NCBI GenBank assembly: GCA_002298145.1
Contig: DBMP01000028.1
Location: forward strand, 1 to 59,252
Direction of reading: 5' to 3'
DNA: 59,252 bases
Source: Spartobacteria bacterium UBA695
Lineage (GTDB): Bacteria > Verrucomicrobiota > Verrucomicrobiia > Chthoniobacterales > Chthoniobacteraceae
Shown: one piece after another, positions 27,162 to 35,114 of the stretch
Numbering within the stretch: position 1 is the stretch's first letter
Layout: each line of letters opens with the position of its first letter
Position numbers and translations under genes: made by a program
Notes under the pieces: generated by a model
Databases searched by the model: none
What the model saw: only the letters and a program-made list of their open reading frames with translations
Told to the model about the DNA's origin: nothing

Positions 27162-27779
27162 TTAGCGTGAGACGATCACTTGTCCTGAGAGCCCCGAGAC
27201 GAGGATGGAAACGGTGTCCTTGGCGTTGTTCCGGTCGGAGATGGGAAGGCGGATCCAGTTCGGGATGGCGGCTTTTTGCAGCACGGCCTCCCCCTTTGGA
27301 GAAAAGCCGATCACCTGGCCCGTGAAGTTCACATCCTGGGCCGCGACCGGCCAGCTCAGCGAGACGGGGGAGGCCTGGGTGCCGAGAGTCACGGCATCCG
27401 TGTCGGACGTGCCGGTGACGAATTTGACATTGTTGATGCGGCGGTTATTGGCGAGGGCCATCAGGTTATCCTTTGAGGTATCGTCGGTACCGTCGCGGCT
27501 GGCGAGTTCGACGATGCTCAGCTGCGCCTGGCCTTCGTTGAGTTGCGTCGTATCGGCCACGCCGACCCACACCCAGGTATTAAGGCGCATGGCCGACTGG
27601 CGGGCGTGTTCCAGCGCCGCGGAGACCTCAATGGCCGCCTTGGAAGTGCCCGCGGTTCCGCTGAGCGTGGCCAGCGCTGGGCCGACGAGGGCCGCGAACG
27701 TGCTGATGATGGCGACGCTGGCGACCAGTTCGATCAGCGTAAAAGCCCGGGTGACTTTAGAAAGAAATCGTTTGTTCAT
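27162..27779 (-). CDS. Verru_Chthon cassette protein D (pseudopilin)
   Basis: 205 aa with a prepilin-type signal: basic leader MNKRFLSKVTRA then FTLIELVASVAIISTFAALV, with Glu at position 5 of the mature protein. Ala instead of Gly precedes the cleavage site. The remainder has a helical stalk (AIEVSAALEHARQSAMRLNT, as in GspH-like pseudopilins) and a beta head ending IRLPISDRNNAKDTVSILVS. It overlaps protein C by 23 nt. Processing by a prepilin peptidase encoded elsewhere is expected. Confidence 0.85.
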   Translation of the reverse strand: MNKRFLSKVTRAFTLIELVASVAIISTFAALVGPALATLSGTAGTSKAAIEVSAALEHARQSAMRLNTWVWVGVADTTQLNEGQAQLSIVELASRDGTDDTSKDNLMALANNRRINNVKFVTGTSDTDAVTLGTQASPVSLSWPVAAQDVNFTGQVIGFSPKGEAVLQKAAIPNWIRLPISDRNNAKDTVSILVSGLSGQVIVSR

Positions 27780-28584
27780 AAATGCGAAGAGTTGCTTTCA
27801 AGTTGGATGGCAACGAGGCCACGACGGAGTTCCACGCCGAGGCGGGGCGTTGGTTGTTGCTGGGCTTGGGAAATTTGGCGGCGAGCGCGGCGCGTTCGCT
27901 TGAAGTGAGGCGGCCAACGGCGTTTTTGTCCACCGAGACCATGCCGAAAATGAGGGCGCGCACTGCGCTGAAGTCGTCCGGAGGATTGTCGACGACGGTG
28001 CCGTCCCATTTCTGAAAGCAGATTTCAAACCGGATGATGCTCGGGGAAACGGACTGGGTCTCGGCGTCGCCCACCGCGCTGGAAACCTGGCTGGAGGTCA
28101 GCGGCAGGAAGTTGCCGATATTATTCCCCCAGGCGAACGGCACGACGCTGCGGGAAAAAACACTCATATCCGGCCAGCCGTCGAAACCCGGCTGCCCCGA
28201 CGGACGCGGTTGGATGCCGTAGCGGATCAGCGAGAGTTTGCGCGGTTCGTTGGGCGTGTGGTTCACGGAGGCGGACACCGGGGCGATGAACCAGAGCGTA
28301 TCGTTGACCGAAGCGGAGTCCCCCTTCACGACGAGGATGGAAGTGCCGCCCGTCTGGATGCGTTCCTTGAGATCGAAGTGGACCCGCTCGAACGCGCCGA
28401 TGGCTTGTTTCATCATCTCGGAGCGGCGCTGCGAGGAGGAGCTCGTGGTCGAGAGCGTGCCGAGAACCTGTATGAGCAGAACCATCAAAACAGAAAGCAC
28501 CGCCGAGGCCGCCAGCATTTCGAGCAGCGAAAAGGCGCGGATGTCGCGGCGGCGTAAGGGTTGAGCAAATGCAGGTTTCATCAT
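27757..28584 (-). CDS. Verru_Chthon cassette protein C (pseudopilin)
   Basis: 275 aa. After a basic leader (PLRRRDIRA) a prepilin signal FSLLEMLAASAVLSVLMVLL with Glu5 is followed by a stalk helix and a larger beta domain that includes DTLWFIAPVSASVNHTPNE and RKLSLIRYGIQPR, resembling minor pseudopilins of the GspJ/K class. It overlaps protein B by four nucleotides (ATGA) and protein D by 23 nt, so the cassette is tightly coupled. Assignment to protein C rests on order and size within the cassette. Confidence 0.8.
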   Translation of the reverse strand: MMKPAFAQPLRRRDIRAFSLLEMLAASAVLSVLMVLLIQVLGTLSTTSSSSQRRSEMMKQAIGAFERVHFDLKERIQTGGTSILVVKGDSASVNDTLWFIAPVSASVNHTPNEPRKLSLIRYGIQPRPSGQPGFDGWPDMSVFSRSVVPFAWGNNIGNFLPLTSSQVSSAVGDAETQSVSPSIIRFEICFQKWDGTVVDNPPDDFSAVRALIFGMVSVDKNAVGRLTSSERAALAAKFPKPSNNQRPASAWNSVVASLPSNLKATLRIYEQTISF

Positions 28585-29138
28585 GATCCCCGGTTGAGTT
28601 CCAGTGTCGTTTCAATGCTCCCGCGCGCCTTGCTCAGAGTGACCCCGGTGCCGCTGCTGAAGGAAGCGCTGCCTGGCCACGCGATGAAAATGCGCAGTTT
28701 GTAGGGAGTGTAAATTCCCGCGCCGGATGGTGGGGGGATGACGCGATAATAGACCACATAATCTGTCTGGCCGGTTCCGGTTTCGCCCAGTTCATTGACG
28801 CCGATAGCTGAGGAGGGTTCGTAGGCCGCGCTACCGGGAGCGGGTAATTGAAGGTTGTAACGATTGGCCAGGACCGTCGTGCCGCCCACCGCTTCGCGGG
28901 CCAAACCGCGAAACTCATCCACGACCGTGCCGAGCAGCTGCGCCGCGCGGGCTTGATCCTGCGCCTGGCGCTCCTGCTGCATGCCGACCGTGCAGAGGCC
29001 CAGCAGCGAGAGCAGGCAGAACCCCACCAACCCAAGCGCGGCGCAGATCTCGACAAGAGAAAAGCCCCCCTGACGGCGTGGGTGAACGCGCCGTGAGGGG
29101 GGGAGGATGAGTTGGGTGGGTTGGATCGGTGAGCCCAT
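28581..29138 (-). CDS. Verru_Chthon cassette protein B (pseudopilin)
   Basis: 185 aa. A long basic leader ends with RRQGG, and the prepilin signal FSLVEICAALGLVGFCLLSL carries Glu5. The rest resembles GspI/PilV-type minor pilins: a stalk helix with QERQAQDQARAAQLLGTVVD and a beta head (DYVVYYRVIPPP). It is the first pseudopilin of the cassette, 7 nt after the surface-protein gene and overlapping protein C by 4 nt. An internal ATG nearer to the signal could be the true start. Confidence 0.8.
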   Translation of the reverse strand: MGSPIQPTQLILPPSRRVHPRRQGGFSLVEICAALGLVGFCLLSLLGLCTVGMQQERQAQDQARAAQLLGTVVDEFRGLAREAVGGTTVLANRYNLQLPAPGSAAYEPSSAIGVNELGETGTGQTDYVVYYRVIPPPSGAGIYTPYKLRIFIAWPGSASFSSGTGVTLSKARGSIETTLELNRGS

Positions 29139-29145
29139 TTGCGGG

Positions 29146-30969
29146 TTATGCCAATTGAGTGCGCCGGAAGCGGCGGATCGCGAGAAGCGCGCCCAGGCCT
29201 AAGAGGACCATCGATTTAGGTTCCGGTACCGCCGCCACCTCCAGAACCCCCGTCGATTCGTCGAAGGAATAGAGGGTATTATTGTAGATGCCCGACCAGA
29301 TTTCCCCGGCCTTGGTCAGGTTCTCCAGGAAGGTGGTGTCGAGGTACAGGGCGAACTTGGAGAGATCGCCGCTGTAGGTGGTGGCAGAGAAGAGATCGTA
29401 GGTCCCGGTCGAGGAGTAATCCGCGTCCAAAGCCAGGCGAAGCTCGCCGTTGAAGATCAGCAGTCCGGTGGAGCCGGTCCCGGCGGTGGTGACATTGATG
29501 GCTCCGTAGGAAGTGTTGGAGAGGTCGATGATCGTCAGGTTGCCGAGAGTCAGATTATTGGTGAAGGTGAGCGCGGAACGCCCAATGGTGTCCGTGCCGC
29601 CGGGATGGAGCGTGGCATAATCGCCGAACGAGACATTGCCCACGACTTTGCCGGTACCCGCAAGGGTTTGGGCGTAGCTGGTGCCGCTGTAGGTGTAGGC
29701 CCCCAGCGCGTAGGTGCCGCCGATAACGTAGGTGGTGCCGCTGAGGTGGGTGACCTGGGATACATCAAAGACACCGTCTTTATCCACCTGGATGCGCGAG
29801 GTGGCCTGGAAGCCGCCGGTGCCGCTGAATTGCAGGGTGCCGCTGTGGACGGTGGTGGTGCCGGTGAAGCTGTTGCGTACTCCGTCTTCGGCGACTGACA
29901 ATCCGGCAAAGGTGTAGAAGAGACCACCGCCGGTCAGGTAGAGATTGCCGCTTCCTCTGATCCCGGTAGCGAGATCATTGGTATTACTAACTCCGCCTGC
30001 AGCGCTGATTTTGAACGAGGCCCCGCTGATGTTGTTGTTGTCGAGGGTCAGCGTGGAGTTGCCGTTGAGGTTGATCCGGCTATAGATCTGTTTCTCGGTG
30101 GAGGAGTTGTTCCTGATGATGCGCGCTCCCGTGCCGTCCGAAACGTTAATGGCACCGGATTCAGCTGAAAACCGGTTGTCGGAACTGTTTCCTCTCAGCA
30201 TTTGCGTGAAAAGAAAAACGGCGTCTTTGTCCGAGTTGGCTAGGCCCAGCGTAAGCGCACCGGTGCCAATCGCGCTGTTCGTGTTTGAGATGGTGCTGCT
30301 TCCGCTCAATCCGGTGTTCACTTCCAGGGTGCCACTTTCGATGGTAATCCCCCCCGAAAGGGAGCTTGCAAGCTTATCTATTGAGGAGGTGTAGTTGATG
30401 ACCCATGAGCCGTTGCGGAGGACCAAAGCACCGGTGCCGGTGAGGCGGGCATTGAGGTAGAACGGGTTGCTGGAATTATTGAGGAAAGTAGTGCTCGCGG
30501 AGTTCAGGTTGATGGCCAACCCCGTGCGGCTTTGGGCGACTGCGCCGGAATTGCTCCAGTAGATGCCATTGGCTCCGGCCCCGGCTTGCACGAGTAATCC
30601 GACGTTGACCGCGGCGAGATCGCCGGTCAAACCGAGGGTCGACCCCGTTTGGCCCGCGATGCTCAGTGGGTAATTGGTGCCGCCGATGACCGAGACTGCG
30701 GCGCTGCCGGTCTCCGCGCCGAAGACCAGCGAACCGATGGTCGTGACACTGTCGAATTGTGCGATCTGGCTTCCCACTCCGCTGTAACCCGCGAAGTAGA
30801 TGCTGTCAGCCGAGGTAAAGGTGGGGGCGCTGCTCCAGTTGCCCGTACCGCTTTCCAACTGTCCAGTGGCCCCCGTCCAGGTGTACGTGGCGGCAAAAAG
30901 GTTCGTTGAGAGGCCGACCATGGCCAGGATTCCCAGGAGTTTGTTTAGCTTCAGGAGTTTCATACGCAT
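29146..30969 (-). CDS. PEP-CTERM surface protein with autotransporter-associated beta repeats
   Basis: 607 aa. Signal peptide MRMKLLKLNKLLGILAMVGL...NLFA, then a Gly/Thr/Ser-rich right-handed beta-helix body of repeats such as GNLYLTGGGLFYTFAG and FTGTTTVHSGTLQFSGTGGF (autotransporter-associated beta strand pattern). It ends with VPEPKSMVLLGLGALLAIRR, a PEP-CTERM sorting signal: VPEP, a hydrophobic helix and a basic cluster. Such proteins are sorted by an exosortase-like EpsH system to the cell surface or matrix. It leads the operon with the four Verru_Chthon genes, suggesting that this is the cassette's substrate. A recurrent palindromic motif lies 127 nt upstream. Confidence 0.85.
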   Translation of the reverse strand: MRMKLLKLNKLLGILAMVGLSTNLFAATYTWTGATGQLESGTGNWSSAPTFTSADSIYFAGYSGVGSQIAQFDSVTTIGSLVFGAETGSAAVSVIGGTNYPLSIAGQTGSTLGLTGDLAAVNVGLLVQAGAGANGIYWSNSGAVAQSRTGLAINLNSASTTFLNNSSNPFYLNARLTGTGALVLRNGSWVINYTSSIDKLASSLSGGITIESGTLEVNTGLSGSSTISNTNSAIGTGALTLGLANSDKDAVFLFTQMLRGNSSDNRFSAESGAINVSDGTGARIIRNNSSTEKQIYSRINLNGNSTLTLDNNNISGASFKISAAGGVSNTNDLATGIRGSGNLYLTGGGLFYTFAGLSVAEDGVRNSFTGTTTVHSGTLQFSGTGGFQATSRIQVDKDGVFDVSQVTHLSGTTYVIGGTYALGAYTYSGTSYAQTLAGTGKVVGNVSFGDYATLHPGGTDTIGRSALTFTNNLTLGNLTIIDLSNTSYGAINVTTAGTGSTGLLIFNGELRLALDADYSSTGTYDLFSATTYSGDLSKFALYLDTTFLENLTKAGEIWSGIYNNTLYSFDESTGVLEVAAVPEPKSMVLLGLGALLAIRRFRRTQLA

Positions 30970-31095
30970 TTGTTTTTTTAAATAGGTATGTGGTGTTTTT
31001 TTATTCTCAGTACTTATGGAAGGGGGCCGTAAGCTTTAGGGATTTGAATATACCACACGGATAGGTAGGAGTTAACTAAATTTTTTATACCTCCA

Positions 31096-31121
31096 CATCG
31101 GGGAGGCTCCCTGATTTTTTT
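31096..31121 (-). promoter_or_regulatory. Recurrent palindrome plus A-tract motif, copy 2
   Basis: Minus strand AAAAAAATCAGGGAGCCTCC then CCGATG. It sits directly after the stop of the cyanophycinase fusion gene and 127 nt before the start of the PEP-CTERM gene. On the plus strand ATCGGGGAGGCTCCCTGAT is a hairpin followed by T7. Copies 1 and 3 are at 20988 and 36405. Confidence 0.5.
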
Positions 31122-32666
31122 CTACGGAGCGGGGTTTGCGGAGATCGGGACCCCTGCCGCCCAGCGGATGGCGGCGCGGATAATGTGGTCGAGCCCCTCA
31201 GTGCGCTCCGGGTGGGGGCTGCTGATAAAGACCCGGCCTTTGCCGAACGGGGCGTTGACCATGGCCGAGGTTCCCTTCATGACGCCGCGCGGCGCTCCCT
31301 TTTCGGCGATCTCCGTTTCAAAGACGGCCAACTCGGTATAGGAGGGCAGGTCGGTCTGGGAATCGCGGGCGAGAAGCGGCCCCTGGTTGTAGCGAATCTG
31401 GACGGTTTGCGAGGGCTCGTTGAGGAGCTTGCGGCCCTCCTCGGTGAAGCGGATTTGCACATTGCCCCCGCCCCGGGCCCAATGCTCGCGGTCCACGACC
31501 TTGGCATTGACGAGGCGCAGGTAGTAAGGCCGGTCGGCGGCGGCCAGGTAGGCTCCGGCGCAGATGCCGATATAGCCCCCTCCGTTGCGGACAAATTCAC
31601 GAATCTTCTCCCGGCCCGCGTCGCCAAGCGCCTCCGCCTGGAGCGAGGCCCGCCCGCCGCCCTCGGCGAGAACGGCATAATCTTTGAGCACTCCGGCGCG
31701 GATTTCCTCCGCCGACACCCGCTTAAACACAAACCCCTCGGGCTCCGGAGTGAGGCAGGCTTCGATCAGGTCGGGGGCCTTGGGGCTGCCTTCGTCGGAG
31801 TAAATGGCCACGCGGACGGGTCCTGCGACCGCCGCCGTCGTGCCGGAAGCCGCTGCGGGCTGCTGGGCGGGGATCACTTGCCGTTTTGCCAGGTCGTAGC
31901 GACCGCCCGAGGTCAGCTCCACGTGGCTGTAAGCGCCGGTGCTCCGGCTGGCAAAGCGCGCCACGCCCGCGCCGATGACATCCGCGACGTCACCTTTGAC
32001 GACCAGAGCCGTGGCTTCGTCCAGGCCGATGCCAAGCAGCCCCGGGTGAATGGCCAGCACTTCCCGCAAACTATCCGAGCGGCCACGGGTGTTGATATGT
32101 TGATCAATCGCCGAATTCTTGACGAGGCCGAAGCCTTTTTCATAACCGGGCGCCATGAGTACCTTGTTGCCCGCCTTGGCGCCGCGAACCAGGTAAGACG
32201 CCTGGATCGACGCTCCGGCAGACGAACCGCCCACGACCCCGCCCCGGGCGAGCACCGCCTCGATCTCCCGCTGCGTGCGGGTATCCAGGTAGGCATCTAC
32301 CAAGCGCCATTGCCGCCCCCCGCTGATCCAAACGCCCTTCGCGGTGCGCAGCGGTTCGACAAACGCCGCGGAGTTGGCCACGTTGCGATCGGTGGTGTGC
32401 AGGATTTTGATATTCGTAGCCCCGAGCCCGGCCAGCTCCTCCTGGTCCTTGGTGTTTTCCTCCCCCTTTTCATTGGCGGTGGGGATGATGACAATCGGCG
32501 CGTCCTTGCCGCCGATCAGATCGAGAAAGGTCGGCCAGATGCTGGTTTTGTCGCCGCCTCCAACGATGATGAGCGTGCCGTTATCCGGTCCCACGGTTGC
32601 AGCGGGCGCGAAGGTTGCCCCGCCGATCAGGGCCGTCAGCAAGATGGCGATGAGGATTTTTTTCAT
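31122..32666 (-). CDS. Exported cyanophycinase fused to a class I amidotransferase-like domain
   Basis: 514 aa from the ATG at 32666, which overlaps the symporter stop as ATGA and precedes a signal peptide (MKKILIAILLTALIGGATFA). Residues about 30-270 are a cyanophycinase/peptidase S51 domain: LIIVGGGDK, WISGGRQWRL and the serine nucleophile Ser149 in GGSSAGA. After a Pro/Ala linker, residues about 285-505 form a BPL_N/glutamine-amidotransferase-like domain with candidate nucleophile Cys369 in YIGICAGAYLAA. Cyanophycinases release Asp-Arg dipeptides from cyanophycin. Export and neighbouring carboxypeptidase and amino-acid symporter genes suggest extracytoplasmic use of cyanophycin or related peptides. 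The role of the second domain is unknown. Confidence 0.8.
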   Translation of the reverse strand: MKKILIAILLTALIGGATFAPAATVGPDNGTLIIVGGGDKTSIWPTFLDLIGGKDAPIVIIPTANEKGEENTKDQEELAGLGATNIKILHTTDRNVANSAAFVEPLRTAKGVWISGGRQWRLVDAYLDTRTQREIEAVLARGGVVGGSSAGASIQASYLVRGAKAGNKVLMAPGYEKGFGLVKNSAIDQHINTRGRSDSLREVLAIHPGLLGIGLDEATALVVKGDVADVIGAGVARFASRSTGAYSHVELTSGGRYDLAKRQVIPAQQPAAASGTTAAVAGPVRVAIYSDEGSPKAPDLIEACLTPEPEGFVFKRVSAEEIRAGVLKDYAVLAEGGGRASLQAEALGDAGREKIREFVRNGGGYIGICAGAYLAAADRPYYLRLVNAKVVDREHWARGGGNVQIRFTEEGRKLLNEPSQTVQIRYNQGPLLARDSQTDLPSYTELAVFETEIAEKGAPRGVMKGTSAMVNAPFGKGRVFISSPHPERTEGLDHIIRAAIRWAAGVPISANPAP

Positions 32667-33931
32667 GCGATTTCTAAAGTGGGTGTTCCAAAACTTCTCT
32701 GAGCCTGGCATTCGTCGAAAGCCCCCTCCCAGCGGGCGACCACGACACTGGCAAGGCAGTTGCCAAGCACGTTCACGGACGTGCGTCCCATGTCCATTAT
32801 AGCATCAATTCCGATCAGGATGGCAGCGCCTTCCAGCGGCAGGCCAAAAGAGGTGAGGGCGGCGATCAGCACGACCAGGGCCGCGCGCGGCACGGCGGCC
32901 ACCCCCTTGGAGGTGATGACGAGCGTGAGGATTAAAAACAGCTGCTGCTCCCACCCGAAGTGCACCCCCGTGACGGCCTCGGCGGCCTGAGCCACGAACA
33001 GGCTCGCCACGGTGTGGTAAATCGCCGCGCCGTCGAGATTGAACGTGTAGCCGGTCGGCAGGACAAAAGCCACGATGTGGCGCGGCACGCCGAATTTCTC
33101 CATTGCCTCGTAGGCCTTGGGCAGGGCGGATTCGCTATTGGTTGTGGCGAACGCGATGAGGCAGGGCTCGCGCACGGCCCGCAGGAAAGGGAGCAGGGGA
33201 ACTTGCGCGATGCGGATAACCGAGCCAAAAACGACCACGACGAAGACCGCGAACGCCAGATAAAGCGTACCGATGAGCGCCCCGAGGTTGAGCAACAGGC
33301 CGGGCCCGTGCTTGGCCAGCGTCACGGCCATGGCGGCCCCCACGCCGATCGGGGCGAAGCGCATGATCAGGTTGGCGAACTTGAACATCACCTGCATGAG
33401 GCTTTCTGTGAGATGCAGCACCGGCTTGCCCGCCGGACCGGCCAAGCTGACGGCGATGCCGAATACCACCGCAAAGGTAACAATCTGGAGCACGTCGCCG
33501 TTCGCTGCTGCGGCCACCACGCTGGTGGGGACGGCGTGCAGCAGCAGATCCGTCACCGTCTGCGGATGGGCCTTGGCCAGCGGGGCGAGCACGTCGGCAT
33601 TGGCCGGGAGCACGACGCCGACGCCCGGCTTAAGCCAGTTCGCGAAGAGGACTCCGGTGACCAGCGCCAGAGTCGTGACGACCTCGAAATAAACCAGCGC
33701 CTTGATCCCGATGCGGCCCACCTGCTTGAGGTCGCCGCTGCCCGCGATCCCCTGGACGATGCTCGCGAAGACCAGCGGCGCGATCATCATCTTGATCAAG
33801 TGCAGGAAGATTTCCTTGAGAAAATCCAGAGACTTCGCCCATTCCGGGAAGAGCCAGCCCACGAGGCCGCCGATCAGCAGGCCCAGTAGGATCTGCGTCC
33901 CGAGAGAGAAGAATTTGGTTTTTCCCGCCAT
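32663..33931 (-). CDS. Dicarboxylate/amino acid:cation symporter (DAACS family)
   Basis: 422 aa with eight transmembrane helices and two re-entrant loops. Family motifs are clear: a Ser-rich first hairpin with FATTNSESALPKAYEAMEKF, then PTGYTFNLDGAAIYHTVASL and the last-helix region GIDAIMDMGRTSVNVLGNCL, whose Asp and Arg/Thr residues bind the substrate amino and carboxyl groups. The arginine after MDMG is the one that tends to favour acidic amino acids such as aspartate or glutamate. The stop overlaps the cyanophycinase start (ATGA), and threonine synthase lies 17 nt upstream. It probably imports the aspartate or dicarboxylates released outside the membrane. Confidence 0.9.
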   Translation of the reverse strand: MAGKTKFFSLGTQILLGLLIGGLVGWLFPEWAKSLDFLKEIFLHLIKMMIAPLVFASIVQGIAGSGDLKQVGRIGIKALVYFEVVTTLALVTGVLFANWLKPGVGVVLPANADVLAPLAKAHPQTVTDLLLHAVPTSVVAAAANGDVLQIVTFAVVFGIAVSLAGPAGKPVLHLTESLMQVMFKFANLIMRFAPIGVGAAMAVTLAKHGPGLLLNLGALIGTLYLAFAVFVVVVFGSVIRIAQVPLLPFLRAVREPCLIAFATTNSESALPKAYEAMEKFGVPRHIVAFVLPTGYTFNLDGAAIYHTVASLFVAQAAEAVTGVHFGWEQQLFLILTLVITSKGVAAVPRAALVVLIAALTSFGLPLEGAAILIGIDAIMDMGRTSVNVLGNCLASVVVARWEGAFDECQAQRSFGTPTLEIA

Positions 33932-33947
33932 GATGACTTCCTTGAAA

Positions 33948-35114
33948 TCAATCCTCGAAGCATTCGAGGTACTTGACCCCCGCTCCGGTGTTGAAAAGCA
34001 CGACTTGTTCGTCGGGTTGGATCCACCCCTGCGCGAGCAGCGTCTTTAGCCCTGCCACGCAGGCCGCTCCTTCCGGCGCGGCGAAAATACCCTCCGCCGC
34101 TCCGAGCTCGCGGATGGCGACGAACATCTCCGTATCCGTCACCGCGACGACCCCGCCCCGGGAGGCCTTGAGCGCGTCGATCATCAGGAAATCGCCAATC
34201 GCCTTCGGCACGCGCAGACCGGAAGCCCGGGTCGCGGCGTTGAGGAATTCATCGGCAAAGCGTTTGCCCTCCTTGAAGGCGCGCACGATCGGGGCGCACC
34301 CCGCCGCCTGCACCGTGTAGAGCCGGGGCCGCCGGGAGTCGATCCAGCCCAGCTTTTCCATTTCATCAAACGCCTTCCACATGCCGATCAAGCCCGTGCC
34401 GCCGCCGGTCGGGTAGAGCACGGCGTCGGGCAGCTTCCAGCCGAGCTGTTCGGCCAGTTCGTAGCCGAGGGTCTTTTTACCCTCCACGCGGTAGGGCTCC
34501 TTCAGCGTCGAAACGTCGAACCACCCTTCCTCGGCTTTCCTGCGGGCCACCTCCGCGCCGCAGTCCGTGATCAGGCCATTAATGAGCGTCACGTTCGCCC
34601 CGCTCTCGCGGCACTCGATAATATTGGCCCGGGGCGTATCGGCGGGCATGAAAATGTGCGCTTCGATCCCGGCGCGCGCCGCGTAGGCCGCCAGCGCTCC
34701 GGCGGCGTTGCCCGCGGAGGGGACCGCCAGTTTTTGCAGGCCGAATTGCTTGGCCATCGAGACCGCCGCCGCCATGCCGCGCGCCTTGAAGCTCTGCGTC
34801 GGGTTCTGGGATTCGTCTTTGATGAGCAGCCGCTCCACGCCCAGCCTGGAGCCCAGGCGCGGCACGGGGAGCAGCGGCGTCCAGCCTTCGCCAAAGGTCA
34901 CAATATCCGCCTCGTCGCGCACCGGCAGCACCTCGCGATAGCGCCAGAGCGACTTGCCCCGCGTGCGCAGGCTCTCGGGCGTCAGCGTGCGCCCCGCTGC
35001 TTCCAGATCGTAGCGGGCAAAGAGCGGCTTGCCGCACTTGACGCAAATATTTTGGGGAACCTGGTGGTCGTGCGGTTCTCCGCAGGCGGAGCAGTATAAT
35101 CCGGTGTAGTACAT
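33948..35114 (-). CDS. Threonine synthase
   Basis: 388 aa. An N-terminal zinc-ribbon-like pair Cys8-x2-Cys11 and Cys24-x2-Cys27 is followed by the fold-type II PLP domain with PLP lysine Lys110 in ESQNPTQSFKARG, a phosphate loop PTGGGTGL and a substrate loop SAGNAAGALAAYAAR. It converts O-phosphohomoserine to threonine. The start codon overlaps the stop of the M14 gene (TAATG). Its presence in an amino-acid acquisition operon may reflect use of aspartate for threonine synthesis. A related PLP lyase activity such as threonine dehydratase is less likely given the zinc-ribbon N-terminus. Confidence 0.85.
   Translation of the reverse strand: MYYTGLYCSACGEPHDHQVPQNICVKCGKPLFARYDLEAAGRTLTPESLRTRGKSLWRYREVLPVRDEADIVTFGEGWTPLLPVPRLGSRLGVERLLIKDESQNPTQSFKARGMAAAVSMAKQFGLQKLAVPSAGNAAGALAAYAARAGIEAHIFMPADTPRANIIECRESGANVTLINGLITDCGAEVARRKAEEGWFDVSTLKEPYRVEGKKTLGYELAEQLGWKLPDAVLYPTGGGTGLIGMWKAFDEMEKLGWIDSRRPRLYTVQAAGCAPIVRAFKEGKRFADEFLNAATRASGLRVPKAIGDFLMIDALKASRGGVVAVTDTEMFVAIRELGAAEGIFAAPEGAACVAGLKTLLAQGWIQPDEQVVLFNTGAGVKYLECFED

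Noticed and set aside
31185..32702. 505-codon plus-strand frame opposite the cyanophycinase gene
   Set aside because: Antisense to a gene with clear active-site motifs; no domain of its own.
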